Shown here piece after piece: positions 18,230 through 27,910 of a DNA stretch of 64,000 bases. The stretch is from an uncultured Prevotella sp. (GTDB lineage Bacteria > Bacteroidota > Bacteroidia > Bacteroidales > Bacteroidaceae). Where the stretch lies: assembly GCA_900319905.1 (NCBI GenBank), contig ONQB01000018.1, forward strand, positions 1 to 64,000. The letters run 5' to 3'. Positions within the stretch are counted from its first letter, which is position 1. Every line of letters starts with the position of its first letter. A program made the position numbers and the translations under genes. The notes beneath the pieces are model-generated. The model saw nothing but the letters and a program-made list of their open reading frames with translations, searched no databases and was not told the DNA's origin.

Positions 18230-18344
18230 GAGAAGTTCGGAAGTCCGGGAGTTCAGAAGTTCAGTCATGTGCATAAGCATTAGAAAATCGAGTGTCATTA
18301 TGGTGATGACTGGACTTCCGAACTTCTGGACTTCCTGACTTCTC
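18230..18344. repeat. AAGTCC/GGACTT hairpin element, copy A
   Basis: A left arm made of GAAGTTC/GGAAGTCC-type units and ending in CAGTCAT (18230-18268) is complementary, with mismatches, to a right arm starting ATGACTGGACTTCC (18305-18344). It starts 3 bp after the der stop. It is one of four related elements (see findings). Confidence 0.85.
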
Positions 18345-18368
18345 TATATCATATCATACACGCTTATT

Positions 18369-18776
18369 ATGCACTCAATAAAAAGTTTTCTTTTCTTGCT
18401 CTTTGCCGCCGCATTGCTCTTTGCCTGCTCTGGCAAGGACGACGGACCGACGGCTGCGAAGATCGCCGCACAGACCGCGCAGAACTATTACACGCAGTTG
18501 CTCAAGGGCGACTATCAGGCGTTTGTGGCCGGTCGTTACCAGCCCCACGCTCTGCCGCCGGGCTATCAAGAACAGCTGGTGGCGAATGCCAAGATGTATG
18601 TGGTGCAGCAGCAGGAAGCCCATAAGGGCATCGTGCGCGTGAAGGCATTGGACGCACGGGCCGACACGTCGAGGCAGGTGGCCAATGTGTTTCTCAATCT
18701 CACGTTTGGTGACCGCACCACGGAAGAGATTGTCGTGCCGATGGTCGAGAAAAAGGGAGTGTGGTACATGAGGTAA
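18369..18776 (+). CDS. small lipoprotein, function unknown
   Basis: 135 residues. A hydrophobic signal ends in LLFAC, giving a lipobox with Cys20 as the lipidated residue, so the protein should be anchored on a membrane facing the periplasm. The mature part (YYTQLLKGDYQAFVAG ... VWYMR) has the helix-then-strands pattern of small NTF2/DUF4878-like domains; that assignment is tentative. Hairpin elements of the AAGTCC family lie on both sides. Confidence 0.8.
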   Translation: MHSIKSFLFLLFAAALLFACSGKDDGPTAAKIAAQTAQNYYTQLLKGDYQAFVAGRYQPHALPPGYQEQLVANAKMYVVQQQEAHKGIVRVKALDARADTSRQVANVFLNLTFGDRTTEEIVVPMVEKKGVWYMR

Positions 18777-18831
18777 GTACCTATCCCTCCAGAGGGGTGA
18801 CACGTGAAAGACGGATAAAATGATAAGGTAA

Positions 18832-18973
18832 GAAGTCCAAAGATTCGGAAGTCCAATTCTTACTTTATTAATACTTGACTTACAGATGCTTAACTTACTT
18901 ACAGATGCTTAAGCATTTGACTGGACTTCCGTACTTCCGTACTTCTGTACTTCTGTACTTCCGTACTCCTACT
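18832..18973. repeat. AAGTCC/GGACTT hairpin element, copy B
   Basis: The left arm 18832-18855 (GAAGTCC..GGAAGTCC) faces a long right arm 18919-18973 made of repeated GTACTTCCGTACTTCTGTACTT. The right arm runs over the stop codon of the convergent mlaF gene (18969-18971). Confidence 0.8.
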
Positions 18974-19727
18974 TCTCGTAGGCCTTCTTCACCTTTTTAA
19001 ATAGGTCGCTGGCGAAGATGAAATCGTTGAGACGCTCGTTGGTGGCCCCCATGACATCGTCCTTGGTGCCTTCCCATTCCTTGTGTCCCTGATAGATAAA
19101 GATGATGTGCTCGCCGATGCCCATCACAGAGTTCATGTCATGGGTGTTGATGATGGTGGTGATGTTATAATCCTTAGTGATGTCAGACAGCAGTCGGTCG
19201 ATGACGAGTGATGTCTTCGGGTCGAGGCCTGAGTTAGGTTCGTCGCAGAACAGATACTTCGGGTTGAGCACGATGGCGCGGGCGATGGCCACGCGCTTCT
19301 GCATGCCACCCGATATCTCGTCGGGGAACTTATGGCTGGCGTCCTTCAGATTGACGCGGTCGAGGCACTCCATGGCCCGCCGGTCACGCTCGCGACTATT
19401 CATGTTGGAGAACATATCGAGCGGAAAACGTACATTCTCGAGCACCGTCATCGAGTCGAAGAGCGCGGCCCCTTGGAAGATCATACCCATCTCGCGTCGC
19501 ATCATCACCTTGTCGTGCTTGTTCATGGTGACGAAATTGCGGCCGTCGTAGAGCACCTCGCCCGTAGTAGGCGTGAGCAGTCCCACAAGGTTTTTCATGA
19601 GCACGGTCTTACCTGAACCGCTCTGACCGATGATGAGATTGGTGAGGCCCGTCTTGAACGTGGCGTTGATATCGTCGAGGACCGTCCGGTCCTCAAATGT
19701 CTTGGTAAGGTGTTTGACTTCTATCAT
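18969..19727 (-). CDS. mlaF: Mla-type phospholipid ABC transporter ATPase
   Basis: 252 residues from ATG at 19727. Walker A GQSGSGKT (34-41), signature ISGGM (138-142) and Walker B CDEP (161-164) are present, with the MlaF-like EISGGMQKR context. It should power lipid movement between inner and outer membranes with MlaE. The start overlaps the mlaE stop by 4 bp (ATGA), which fixes the start and implies one operon. No MCE-domain (mlaD) gene follows, because the next gene is convergent. Confidence 0.92.
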   Translation of the reverse strand: MIEVKHLTKTFEDRTVLDDINATFKTGLTNLIIGQSGSGKTVLMKNLVGLLTPTTGEVLYDGRNFVTMNKHDKVMMRREMGMIFQGAALFDSMTVLENVRFPLDMFSNMNSRERDRRAMECLDRVNLKDASHKFPDEISGGMQKRVAIARAIVLNPKYLFCDEPNSGLDPKTSLVIDRLLSDITKDYNITTIINTHDMNSVMGIGEHIIFIYQGHKEWEGTKDDVMGATNERLNDFIFASDLFKKVKKAYEK

Positions 19728-20482
19728 GACAACAATTCCGTTAAGAACACATCTGAGAAGAGAATGAGCACGCTGGAGCAGACGACCGCGTTGGTTGATG
19801 CTGTGCCCACCTCGACGGAGCCGCCTTCCACTGTGTAGCCGAAGTAGCTCGACACACTTGCGATGATGAATGCGAAGAACAGGCTCTTGATGATGCTCAT
19901 CCACACGAACCACAGGTTGACGGCGTGGTGCATGCCCGCCGTGAGGTCCTCGGGCGACATCATGTGGCCGACGTAGGCCGTGGCGTAAGCGCCGATGATG
20001 CCCAGTGCCGACGAGAAGATGACGAGGAACGGCATGATGGTCACCAGACCGAGAATCTTCGGCAGGATGAGGTAGTTGGCCGAGTTGACACCCATGATAT
20101 CGAGGGCGTCGATCTGTTGTGTGACGCGCATCGTGCCGAGCTCGGAGGCGATGTTGGAGCCCACCTTGCCCGCAAGGATCAGACACATGATTGACGAGGA
20201 GAACTCCAGAAGCATGATCTCACGTGTGACATAGCCCGTCACCCACCGTGGCATCCAGGGACTCTGGATGTTGACCTTCATCTGAATGCAGATGACAGCA
20301 CCGATGAAGAAGCTGATGAGCAGGACGATGCCGATGGAGTCGACACCGAGCTGCGACATCTCCTTGACGTAGCGTTTGGCGAACATGCGGAGCCGTTCCG
20401 GACGGGCGAATGTGCGGCCCATGAGAATGATGTAGCTGCCAAACGTAGTGAGGTAGCGATGCAGTAACTTGATGATGAACAT
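19724..20482 (-). CDS. mlaE: Mla-type ABC transporter permease
   Basis: 252 residues with about five membrane segments and the family core [20 protein letters not shown]. The ATG at 20482 is chosen because a minus-strand TACTTTTG box lies at 20506-20513, so longer upstream readings (TTG at 20518) would begin at or before the promoter. It is co-translated with mlaF. Confidence 0.92.
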   Translation of the reverse strand: MFIIKLLHRYLTTFGSYIILMGRTFARPERLRMFAKRYVKEMSQLGVDSIGIVLLISFFIGAVICIQMKVNIQSPWMPRWVTGYVTREIMLLEFSSSIMCLILAGKVGSNIASELGTMRVTQQIDALDIMGVNSANYLILPKILGLVTIMPFLVIFSSALGIIGAYATAYVGHMMSPEDLTAGMHHAVNLWFVWMSIIKSLFFAFIIASVSSYFGYTVEGGSVEVGTASTNAVVCSSVLILFSDVFLTELLS

Positions 20483-20505
20483 GGTTCGATTCTTGTATTT
20501 GCTTG

Positions 20506-20513
20506 CAAAAGTA
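20506..20513 (-). promoter_or_regulatory. -7 promoter box for mlaEF
   Basis: On the minus strand this reads TACTTTTG, 23 bp upstream of the mlaE ATG, back to back with the lptB-like promoter. Confidence 0.6.
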
Positions 20514-20587
20514 GCCAAAATTCATTTAAAAACTGCAATAACCTGCATAGTTTTTGGTTTTGGCAACGATATTAATTGTTTTTTTAG

Positions 20588-20595
20588 TAATTTTG
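20588..20595 (+). promoter_or_regulatory. -7 promoter box for the LptB-like gene
   Basis: TAATTTTG fits TAnnTTTG and lies 41 bp before the chosen ATG at 20637. It rules out starts upstream of it. Confidence 0.58.
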
Positions 20596-20636
20596 TGGCA
20601 TTAAAGCAATCGCTAAAATCACAATACTGGCAGAAT

Positions 20637-21551
20637 ATGGCAGAACAAAACGATACGGGCAGCCTCCAGCCGCAGCAGGAGGCTAAGCCCGACCTGAGCG
20701 GAATGACGAACGAGGAGATAGACGCATTGCTGCGTGTTAGGTTGAAGCATGATATGCTGCACACGCAGGGACTGGTGAAGCGCTACGGCCGCCGCACGGT
20801 GGCCGACCACGTGACGTTCAACGTGAGTCAGGGCGAGATCGTGGGACTGCTTGGCCCTAACGGTGCCGGAAAGACCACATCTTTTTACATGACCACGGGC
20901 CTCGTCATTCCCAATGAGGGACATGTGTATATTGACGACAAGGAGATCACCGATTTCCCTGTGTATAAGCGTGCCCGTGCCGGCATTGGCTACCTGCCTC
21001 AGGAGGCCAGCGTGTTCCGTAAGCTGTCGGTGGAGGACAATATCATGGCCGTGCTTGAGATGACGAAGCTCACCCACCAGCAGCAGTTGGACAAGTTGGA
21101 GAGCCTTATCGCAGAGTTCCGCTTGCAGAAGGTGCGCAAGAACAAGGGTGACCGTCTGTCGGGTGGTGAGCGCCGTCGTACGGAGATAGCCCGTTGCCTG
21201 GCCATCGACCCGAAGTTCATCATGCTCGACGAGCCATTTGCCGGTGTCGACCCTATTGCCGTGGAGGACATCCAGCATATCGTGTGGCGACTGAAGTACC
21301 GCAACATCGGTATCCTCATCACCGACCATAACGTGCAGGAGACGCTGTCGATCACCGACCGTGCCTACCTGCTCTTTGAAGGACGTATCCTCTTTCAGGG
21401 ACTGCCCGAGGAACTGGCCGCCAACAAGATCGTGCGTAAGAACTATCTCTCTGACAACTTCGTGTACCGTAAGTTCCAGAGCAATGAGGAAGACCGGAAG
21501 TTCGCCGATGAGTCGCGTCATGCACTGATGAAAGAGGCCGGACTGATCTGA
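20637..21551 (+). CDS. lptB: LPS-export type ABC transporter ATPase (LptB-like)
   Basis: 304 residues. Walker A GPNGAGKT (73-80), [18 protein letters not shown] (118-135, typical of LptB), signature LSGGE (174-178), Walker B IMLDEP (195-200) and the family ending FVYRKF are present. It would drive lipopolysaccharide transport to the outer membrane. Compared with ~240-residue LptB it carries an N-terminal extension of ~40 residues (Q/E/D-rich) and a ~20-residue C-terminal extension. An in-frame ORF extends further upstream, but the promoter box at 20588 argues for the ATG at 20637. Confidence 0.88.
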   Translation: MAEQNDTGSLQPQQEAKPDLSGMTNEEIDALLRVRLKHDMLHTQGLVKRYGRRTVADHVTFNVSQGEIVGLLGPNGAGKTTSFYMTTGLVIPNEGHVYIDDKEITDFPVYKRARAGIGYLPQEASVFRKLSVEDNIMAVLEMTKLTHQQQLDKLESLIAEFRLQKVRKNKGDRLSGGERRRTEIARCLAIDPKFIMLDEPFAGVDPIAVEDIQHIVWRLKYRNIGILITDHNVQETLSITDRAYLLFEGRILFQGLPEELAANKIVRKNYLSDNFVYRKFQSNEEDRKFADESRHALMKEAGLI

Positions 21552-21691
21552 TGCGACCGACACAGGCGTGTCACGGAGAGACCCGACCGGCGACAGGCAA
21601 TTGCGGGAAGACGGTCGGAGAAATAGAACCCTTGCCTTGAGAAAACGGAAAAATAGTTGCCGTTTTATTAGGTAAATTGGTTAATTATCAG

Positions 21692-21699
21692 TAATTTTG
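21692..21699 (+). promoter_or_regulatory. -7 promoter box for tig
   Basis: TAATTTTG lies 70 bp before the tig ATG, in a 218-bp gap that otherwise shows nothing I can assign. Confidence 0.55.
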
Positions 21700-21769
21700 C
21701 ATCTCGGTTTTTATCCACCTCATACTGACACGTTGACAGAAATAACATACAAAATAAGAACAATACAAG

Positions 21770-23128
21770 ATGAAAGTATCATTTGAGAATCCCGATAAGA
21801 TCAATGGTCTGCTGACCATCACGGTCGAGGAGGATGACTACAAGAACGACGTAGAGAAGGAGTTGAAGAACTACCGCAAGCGTGCCAATGTGCCTGGCTT
21901 CCGTCCCGGCATGGCACCGATGGGTCTCATCAAGCGCCAGTTTGGCAGTGCTGTGAAGATGGATGCCATCAACAAGGTGGTTGGTAATGAAATCAACAAG
22001 TATCTCACTGACAACAAGATCAACATGCTGGGTCAGCCTATGGCTTCCGACAAGCAGGAGCCTCAGGATTTGGAGAAGGCTGCTCCCTATACGTTTATGT
22101 TCGACATCGCTGTCGCTCCTGAGTTTGATCTCACACTCGACAACAACGACAACATCGACTACTACGACATCACTGTTGACGACAAGCTCGTCGACAACCA
22201 GGTGAAGTCTCTCCAGGGCCGCTTCGGCAAGTATGGTCCGGGCGAGGAGTATAAGGAAGGCGACGTGCTGAAGGGTGACCTTCGCGAGCTCGATGAGAAC
22301 GGCAACACCAAGGAGGGTGGCCTGACTGTTGAGGGCGCTTCCATCATGCCCCAGTATCTGAAGAACGATGACCAGAAGAAGCTCTTCGAGGGTGCCAAGC
22401 CCGGTGACATCATCACCTTCAATCCTTACAAAGCTTACGATGGCGGCGCTGAGGTTGCTACTCTGCTGAAAGTGGACCGTGAGAAGAAGGACGAGTACCA
22501 AGGTGATTTCAGCTATCAGATTACAGAGATTCAGCACTTCGAGGAGCACGCTGTCGACCAGGAGCTCTTCGACCAGGTGTATGGCAAGGATGCCGTGAAG
22601 GATGAGAAGGAATTCCGCGAGCGCATCGCCAAGGACATTAAGGAGCAGCTCACCACCGACGAGGACTATAAGTTCCTGCAGGATCTTCGCGCCTACGCTG
22701 AGAATAAGGTGGGTCAGCTCACCTATCCCGACACGCTGCTCAAGCGTATCATGAAGGAGAGCAACAAGGACAAGGACGACGAGTTCATCAATAAGAACTA
22801 CGACGCAAGCATCAAGGAACTGACCTGGAGTCTGATCCGCGGCAAGCTTGCTGAGCAGGAGGGTGTGAAGGTTGACGACAACGACGTGAAGAACGTGGCC
22901 CGTGAAGTAGCCCGTGCACAGTTCGCACAGTACGGCATGGCCAATATGGGCGATGAGTATGTCAACAACTACGCCGATGAGCTGCTGAAGCAGAAAGGTA
23001 CCGCTGAGCAGTTTGCTGAGCGTGCCGTCGATCTCAAGATCGTCAGTGCCCTGAAGGGCAAGGTGACCTTGAATCACAAGGAGATTTCTCTCGATGACTT
23101 CAATAAGATGTTGACCGAGCAGAAGTAA
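21770..23128 (+). CDS. tig: trigger factor chaperone
   Basis: 452 residues. The ribosome-binding signature GFRPGMAP (43-50) is intact. The middle region (~150-250), where the FKBP-type PPIase domain lies in E. coli, is acidic and lacks the usual FKBP signature, so prolyl isomerase activity is doubtful. The helical C-terminal arms (~260-430) are present. It binds nascent chains at the ribosome exit. It sits upstream of clpP-clpX, the common bacterial order, with a strong terminator just after it. Confidence 0.93.
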   Translation: MKVSFENPDKINGLLTITVEEDDYKNDVEKELKNYRKRANVPGFRPGMAPMGLIKRQFGSAVKMDAINKVVGNEINKYLTDNKINMLGQPMASDKQEPQDLEKAAPYTFMFDIAVAPEFDLTLDNNDNIDYYDITVDDKLVDNQVKSLQGRFGKYGPGEEYKEGDVLKGDLRELDENGNTKEGGLTVEGASIMPQYLKNDDQKKLFEGAKPGDIITFNPYKAYDGGAEVATLLKVDREKKDEYQGDFSYQITEIQHFEEHAVDQELFDQVYGKDAVKDEKEFRERIAKDIKEQLTTDEDYKFLQDLRAYAENKVGQLTYPDTLLKRIMKESNKDKDDEFINKNYDASIKELTWSLIRGKLAEQEGVKVDDNDVKNVAREVARAQFAQYGMANMGDEYVNNYADELLKQKGTAEQFAERAVDLKIVSALKGKVTLNHKEISLDDFNKMLTEQK

Positions 23129-23171
23129 GTCTTATAACTGACTCTCTGAAACACAAAACAAGAAACCGGAC

Positions 23172-23201
23172 GCGGGCATCCTTTGCGGGTGCCCGCTTTT
23201 T
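23172..23201 (+). terminator. rho-independent terminator after tig
   Basis: GCGGGCA (23172-23178) pairs with TGCCCGC (23190-23196) around an 11-base loop and is followed by TTTTT. Confidence 0.9.
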
Positions 23202-23206
23202 GTGTG

Positions 23207-23284
23207 CTATGGTCTCTATTATAGTTTCTATAGTCTCTATAGTCTCTATAGTCTCTATAGTTTCTATAGCTTCTATAGTTATAG
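23207..23284. repeat. 9-bp CTATAG-phased tandem repeat after tig
   Basis: CTATAG at 23228, 23237, 23246, 23255, 23264 and 23273, exactly 9 bp apart, with degenerate copies on both sides (CTATGG at 23207, CTATTATAG at 23216). Read on the minus strand it matches the tract inside the giant gene at 11877-11918. Confidence 0.92.
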
Positions 23285-23402
23285 GGAGGGAGGAACAAGA
23301 CATAGGCGAGAAGAAAGAAGTTGGGACTGGGTTGTTCATCAACTAAATAACATCCATGAAAAAAAATATGCGAGAAATATTTCCTTTTCCATATTTTTTA
23401 GC

Positions 23403-23410
23403 TATCTTTG
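23403..23410 (+). promoter_or_regulatory. -7 promoter box for clpP-clpX
   Basis: TATCTTTG, 131 bp before the clpP ATG. The leader (about 23417-23540) has no recognised riboswitch. The 412-bp gap between tig and clpP holds the tig terminator, the CTATAG repeat and this box. Confidence 0.65.
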
Positions 23411-23540
23411 TAGAATAAAGGCAGAAAAAGGCAGCCCGCCGACCGATTGTTGGCACGGTCTTTGTCACAAGACACGACATTTAAGTGATGGTTCACTTAA
23501 GCAAAGTCTTATCAATGTCAAAAAGAAAAGAAGGAAAATT

Positions 23541-24233
23541 ATGAACAACGATTTTAGAAAGTTTGCTACCAACAAGCTTGGGATGAACGGTCTGGTGCTG
23601 GACGATGTAGTGAAGGCACAGCAGCAATATCTCAATCCTTATATTCTTGAGGAGCGTCAGTTGAATGTCACTCAGATGGATGTGTTCTCACGTCTGATGA
23701 TGGACCGTATCATCTTTTTGGGCACAGAGATTGACGACTATACCGCCAACACGTTGCAGGCGCAGTTGCTTTATCTGGACTCCGTTGACAATGCGAAGGA
23801 CATCTCTATCTATGTCAACTCTCCTGGTGGCAGTGTGACGGCCGGCTTGGGCATCTACGATACGATGCAGTTCATCTCGTCGGATGTGGCTACAATCTGC
23901 ACCGGCATGGCAGCCTCGATGGCCGCCGTACTTCTGGTGGCCGGTCAGGAGGGCAAGCGCTCGGCGCTGCCTCACAGCCGTGTGATGATTCACCAGCCAT
24001 TAGGAGGCGTGCAGGGACAGGCTTCGGATATTGAGATTGAGGCCCGTGAGATTCAGAAGTTCAAGAAAGAACTTTACACCATCATCTCCAACCACTCCCA
24101 TCAGCCTTATGAGAAGGTGTGGAAGGACTCCGACCGTAACTACTGGATGACCGCCGAGGAGGCCAAGGAGTATGGTATGATTGATAATGTATTAATGAGG
24201 AAGAAGAGTAATGCCGAAGAAGAAAGTTTGTAG
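23541..24233 (+). CDS. clpP: ATP-dependent Clp protease proteolytic subunit
   Basis: 230 residues from the ATG at 23541, preceded by AAGGAAAA as RBS; a longer in-frame reading runs back through the CTATAG repeat and is rejected. The nucleophile Ser126 lies in GMAASMA and His151 in MIHQP. The third triad position is not Asp: aligning [15 protein letters not shown] with E. coli ERDRFLSAPEAVEYG without gaps puts Asn200 where the catalytic Asp lies (see findings). It forms the proteolytic chamber used by ClpX, whose gene overlaps the end of this one by 23 bp. Confidence 0.95.
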   Translation: MNNDFRKFATNKLGMNGLVLDDVVKAQQQYLNPYILEERQLNVTQMDVFSRLMMDRIIFLGTEIDDYTANTLQAQLLYLDSVDNAKDISIYVNSPGGSVTAGLGIYDTMQFISSDVATICTGMAASMAAVLLVAGQEGKRSALPHSRVMIHQPLGGVQGQASDIEIEAREIQKFKKELYTIISNHSHQPYEKVWKDSDRNYWMTAEEAKEYGMIDNVLMRKKSNAEEESL

Positions 24234-25452
24234 TTTCTGTGGTAGGCCCGAAGACCAGGTGAAACTGCTCATCACCGGTCTGAACGGCTATATCTGTGAG
24301 GACTGTGTGCAGCAGGCCTATCGTATTGTGCAGCAGACGGGTGTGCTGGGCAACCAGACGCATGCTGACGATACGCCGTACCGTCCTGTGAAGAAAGTGC
24401 CGAAACCGAAGGAGATCAAGGATTACCTTGACGAGTATGTCATTGGTCAGGATGAGGCGAAGCGCAATCTCGCGGTGGCCGTGTATAACCACTACAAGCG
24501 TCTTCAGCAGCCTGCCGACAACGACGGTGTGGAGATAGAGAAGAGCAATATCATCATGGTAGGCTCGACGGGTACCGGCAAGACCTTGCTGGCCCGTACC
24601 ATTGCCAAGTTGCTCGATGTGCCTTTCACTATTGTCGACGCCACGGTGTTTACCGAGGCCGGCTATGTGGGTGAGGATGTTGAGAGCATCTTGAGCCGTC
24701 TGTTGCAGGTAGCCAACTACAATGTGGCAGCAGCTGAGCGCGGCATCGTCTTCATCGACGAGATCGACAAGGTGGCCCGCAAGTCGGACAACCCTTCCAT
24801 CACGCGTGACGTGAGCGGTGAGGGTGTGCAGCAAGCCATGCTCAAGCTCCTTGAAGGTACAATGGTCAACGTGCCGCCACAGGGTGGCCGTAAACATCCC
24901 GATCAGGAGTATATCCATGTCAACACGAAGAACATCCTGTTTATCTGCGGTGGTGCCTTCGACGGCATCGAGCGGAAGATCGCACAGCGGTTGAACACCC
25001 ATGTGGTGGGCTACAACTCGGTGGAGAACACTCGCCATATCGACAAGGGCGACCTGATGAAGTACATCGTGCCTCAGGACCTGAAGTCGTTTGGCCTGAT
25101 TCCCGAGCTCATCGGCCGTCTGCCTGTGCTCACCTATCTGACGCCGCTCGACCGTGCTGCCCTGCGTCGTATCCTTGTGGAGCCGAAGAATTCCATCGTC
25201 AAGCAGTATACCAAGCTCTTCGCCATGGACGGCATTGCGCTGACGTTCAATGAGGACACCCTCGACTACATCGTTGACCGTGCCGTGGAGTACAAGCTCG
25301 GAGCCCGTGGCCTGCGCTCCATCGTGGAGGCCGTGATGATGGATGCCATGTTCGAGATCCCTTCCAAACGCATCAAGAAGTTTGAGGTGACACTCGACTA
25401 TGCCAAGCAGCAGTTGAACAAGGCTCATCTGCAGAAACTGGCTTCGGCATAG
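24211..25452 (+). CDS. clpX: ClpX unfoldase, ATPase subunit of ClpXP
   Basis: 413 residues. The N-terminal zinc-binding domain has Cys7, Cys10, Cys29 and Cys32; Walker A GSTGTGKT (118-125), pore loop GYVGEDVE (151-158) and Walker B VFIDEID (180-186) follow. The ClpP-docking loop, IGF in E. coli, appears to read VGY (266-268) here. It unfolds substrates and feeds them to ClpP. The start lies inside the 3' end of clpP, so translation is probably coupled. Confidence 0.97.
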   Translation: MPKKKVCSFCGRPEDQVKLLITGLNGYICEDCVQQAYRIVQQTGVLGNQTHADDTPYRPVKKVPKPKEIKDYLDEYVIGQDEAKRNLAVAVYNHYKRLQQPADNDGVEIEKSNIIMVGSTGTGKTLLARTIAKLLDVPFTIVDATVFTEAGYVGEDVESILSRLLQVANYNVAAAERGIVFIDEIDKVARKSDNPSITRDVSGEGVQQAMLKLLEGTMVNVPPQGGRKHPDQEYIHVNTKNILFICGGAFDGIERKIAQRLNTHVVGYNSVENTRHIDKGDLMKYIVPQDLKSFGLIPELIGRLPVLTYLTPLDRAALRRILVEPKNSIVKQYTKLFAMDGIALTFNEDTLDYIVDRAVEYKLGARGLRSIVEAVMMDAMFEIPSKRIKKFEVTLDYAKQQLNKAHLQKLASA

Positions 25453-25595
25453 AAGAAAGCTACTATAAGAAGTGAGGCGACGCCCCACACATAAACAGAC
25501 CACATAGCAATGCCTCCTTTTGCCACATATATACAATCAGGGCATTGCCTGTGCCGTCTGTGTTTACACAACCATGAATTTATAACCTTATTATA

Positions 25596-27821
25596 ATGAC
25601 AGGGAGAGACTTTACAGCCGCATTGAAGCATTATTTTGGCTTCGACAAGTTCAAAGGTGACCAGGAGGCCATCATCCGCAACCTTATGGCAGGCAATGAT
25701 ACTTTTGTACTTATGCCTACTGGAGGAGGCAAGAGCTTGTGTTATCAGTTGCCCTCTCTGCTCATGGACGGCACAGCCATCGTGGTGTCACCGCTCATCG
25801 CGTTGATGAAAAACCAGGTGGACGTGATCAACGGCCTGAGTGAGGTGGACTGCCTGGCCCATTACCTCAACTCGACGCTCAACCGCTCGGCCATCAACCA
25901 GGTGGAGCGCGACGTCAAGCAGGGACGTACGAAGTTGTTGTACGTCGCGCCGGAGTCGCTCAACAAACCCGACAACCTGCCGTTCTTCCAATCGTTTAAG
26001 ATCTCTTTTATCGCCATCGACGAGGCCCATTGTATCTCCGAGTGGGGCCATGACTTCCGTCCGGAGTACCGTAACATTCGTGCCACGCTCGACAGCATCG
26101 CCGCAGCCCGCCAGGAGAAGCGCATGCCGATTATTGCGCTCACGGCGACGGCCACCGACAAGGTGCGCATCGACATCAAGCGCAACCTTGGCATCCCCGA
26201 TGCCAAGGAGTTTAAGAGCTCGTTCAACCGTCCGAACCTCTACTACGAGGTGCGGCAGAAACAGAGCGATGAAGATACCGACAACCAGATTATCCGTTTC
26301 CTCAACCAGCATAAGGGCAAGAGCGGCATTATCTACTGCCTCTCACGCAAGAAGGTGGAGGAACTGTCGGCGAAGCTGAGGCTTAACGGCTTCAGGGCCG
26401 CGCCTTATCATGCAGGTCTCGACACCGAGGTGCGTACGCAGACGCAAGATGACTTCCTCAAGGAGAACATCGACATCATCGTGGCTACCATCGCCTTCGG
26501 CATGGGAATTGACAAACCCGATGTGCGTTTCGTCATCCACTACGACATCCCCAAGAGCCTGGAGGGCTACTATCAGGAGACCGGCCGTGCCGGACGCGAC
26601 GGCGGGGAAGGCATCTGCCTGGCCTTCTACTCACCTAAGGATCTGAAGAAACTGGAGAAGTTTATGGAGAACAAGGGTGAGGCTGAGAAGGAGATCGGCC
26701 GACAGCTGCTGCAGGAGACCAAGGCGTATGCCGAGTCGAACGTGTGCCGCCGTAAGATGCTGCTCCATTACTTCGGCGAGGACTACGCGCCCGACAACTG
26801 TCATAACTGCGACAACTGCAAGCATCCTAAGAAATATATTGAAGCCTCTGATGCCCTCGTCTGCGTGCTGTCAGCCATTCAGGCGGTGAAGGAAGGCTTC
26901 GACCAACAGTATATCATCGACTTTGTGCGCGGCCGTGCCACCGACAACATCGTACGCCACAACCACAACAAGCTCGAGGAGTTTGGCAATGGCAAGGCCA
27001 TCAACAACGACAACTCCAATATATGGAATCCGGTGATCCGTCAGGCTATGATTGCCGGTTTCATCCGTAAGGACATTGAGCATTATGGCCTGTTGAAGCT
27101 GACCGCCGCCGGTAAGTTCTATCTCAAGGACCCGAAGCCTTTCTCCGTCGTGCCCGACCGTGAGTTTGTCGACACCGACGAGGGTGGGGAAGGAGGCACG
27201 AGCGCACTCGACGAGAACCTGCACAAGCAGCTCGTCGGCCTGCGTAAGGACGTGGCCCGTAAGCACAACCTGCCGCCTTATGTCATCTTCCAGGATATCT
27301 CGCTCACGCAGATGGCCACCAGCTATCCGCAGACCCTCGAGGAACTGCAGCAGATACAGGGCGTGGGACATGGCAAGGCCCTGAAGTTCGGCAAGCCGTT
27401 TGTGGAGTTCATCAAGAAATATTGTGAGGAGAATAACATCCAGCGGGCCGACATGATGCGTGTCATCACCATCCCCAACCGGTCGAAGCGGAAGCTGAAG
27501 ATCATTGAGCTCATCGACAAGCGCATCCCGCTTGAGGACATCGCACAGGCGCAGGGCATCGGCTACGACGATCTGCTTGACGACATCGAGAGCATCGTCA
27601 ACAGTGGCATGAAGGTCAATATCGACTATTACATCAACGATGACAGCGTGATGGATCCCGATGAGGTGCAGGACATCCTCGACTATTACCGTGAGAGCGA
27701 TACCGATGACATCGATAAGGCCATGGACACCGTTGACATCTATGATGACGAGGACGGTCTCACGGCCGAGGAGAAAGCACGGTTGGTGCTCATCAAGTTC
27801 CTGTCGGAGGAAGGCAACTAA
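25596..27821 (+). CDS. recQ: ATP-dependent DNA helicase RecQ
   Basis: 741 residues. Motif I PTGGGKS (41-47), DEAH (142-145) followed by CISEWGHDFRPEY, helicase motif VI (QETGRAGRDG), the zinc-binding RQC part with CRRKMLLHYFG and CHNCDNC near 395-410, and an HRDC domain around 525-605. The ~130 residues after HRDC are acidic and longer than in E. coli RecQ (~610 residues). It unwinds DNA in recombination and repair. It lies 143 bp downstream of clpX. Confidence 0.95.
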   Translation: MTGRDFTAALKHYFGFDKFKGDQEAIIRNLMAGNDTFVLMPTGGGKSLCYQLPSLLMDGTAIVVSPLIALMKNQVDVINGLSEVDCLAHYLNSTLNRSAINQVERDVKQGRTKLLYVAPESLNKPDNLPFFQSFKISFIAIDEAHCISEWGHDFRPEYRNIRATLDSIAAARQEKRMPIIALTATATDKVRIDIKRNLGIPDAKEFKSSFNRPNLYYEVRQKQSDEDTDNQIIRFLNQHKGKSGIIYCLSRKKVEELSAKLRLNGFRAAPYHAGLDTEVRTQTQDDFLKENIDIIVATIAFGMGIDKPDVRFVIHYDIPKSLEGYYQETGRAGRDGGEGICLAFYSPKDLKKLEKFMENKGEAEKEIGRQLLQETKAYAESNVCRRKMLLHYFGEDYAPDNCHNCDNCKHPKKYIEASDALVCVLSAIQAVKEGFDQQYIIDFVRGRATDNIVRHNHNKLEEFGNGKAINNDNSNIWNPVIRQAMIAGFIRKDIEHYGLLKLTAAGKFYLKDPKPFSVVPDREFVDTDEGGEGGTSALDENLHKQLVGLRKDVARKHNLPPYVIFQDISLTQMATSYPQTLEELQQIQGVGHGKALKFGKPFVEFIKKYCEENNIQRADMMRVITIPNRSKRKLKIIELIDKRIPLEDIAQAQGIGYDDLLDDIESIVNSGMKVNIDYYINDDSVMDPDEVQDILDYYRESDTDDIDKAMDTVDIYDDEDGLTAEEKARLVLIKFLSEEGN

Positions 27822-27910
27822 GAGTCGGCACCAGGAGCCTGGAAACTATTCAAAATCTTTATTGTTGTAGGATATAGAACCCTCTTGGGGGGTTGGCAAA
27901 TGTCCGGCTT

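Noticed and set aside
23100-23342. Minus-strand frame encoding IETIETIETI-like sequence
   Set aside because: It is only the translation of the CTATAG repeat with the tig terminator behind it; no start signal. It is kept as part of the repeat finding.
23411-23540. Riboswitch in the clpP leader
   Set aside because: No known conserved riboswitch core was recognised and the gene product gives no ligand hint.
24082-25536. A 484-codon minus-strand frame
   Set aside because: Lies opposite clpP/clpX, whose products are certain; His/Leu/Val-rich composition is typical of the opposite strand of GC-rich genes.
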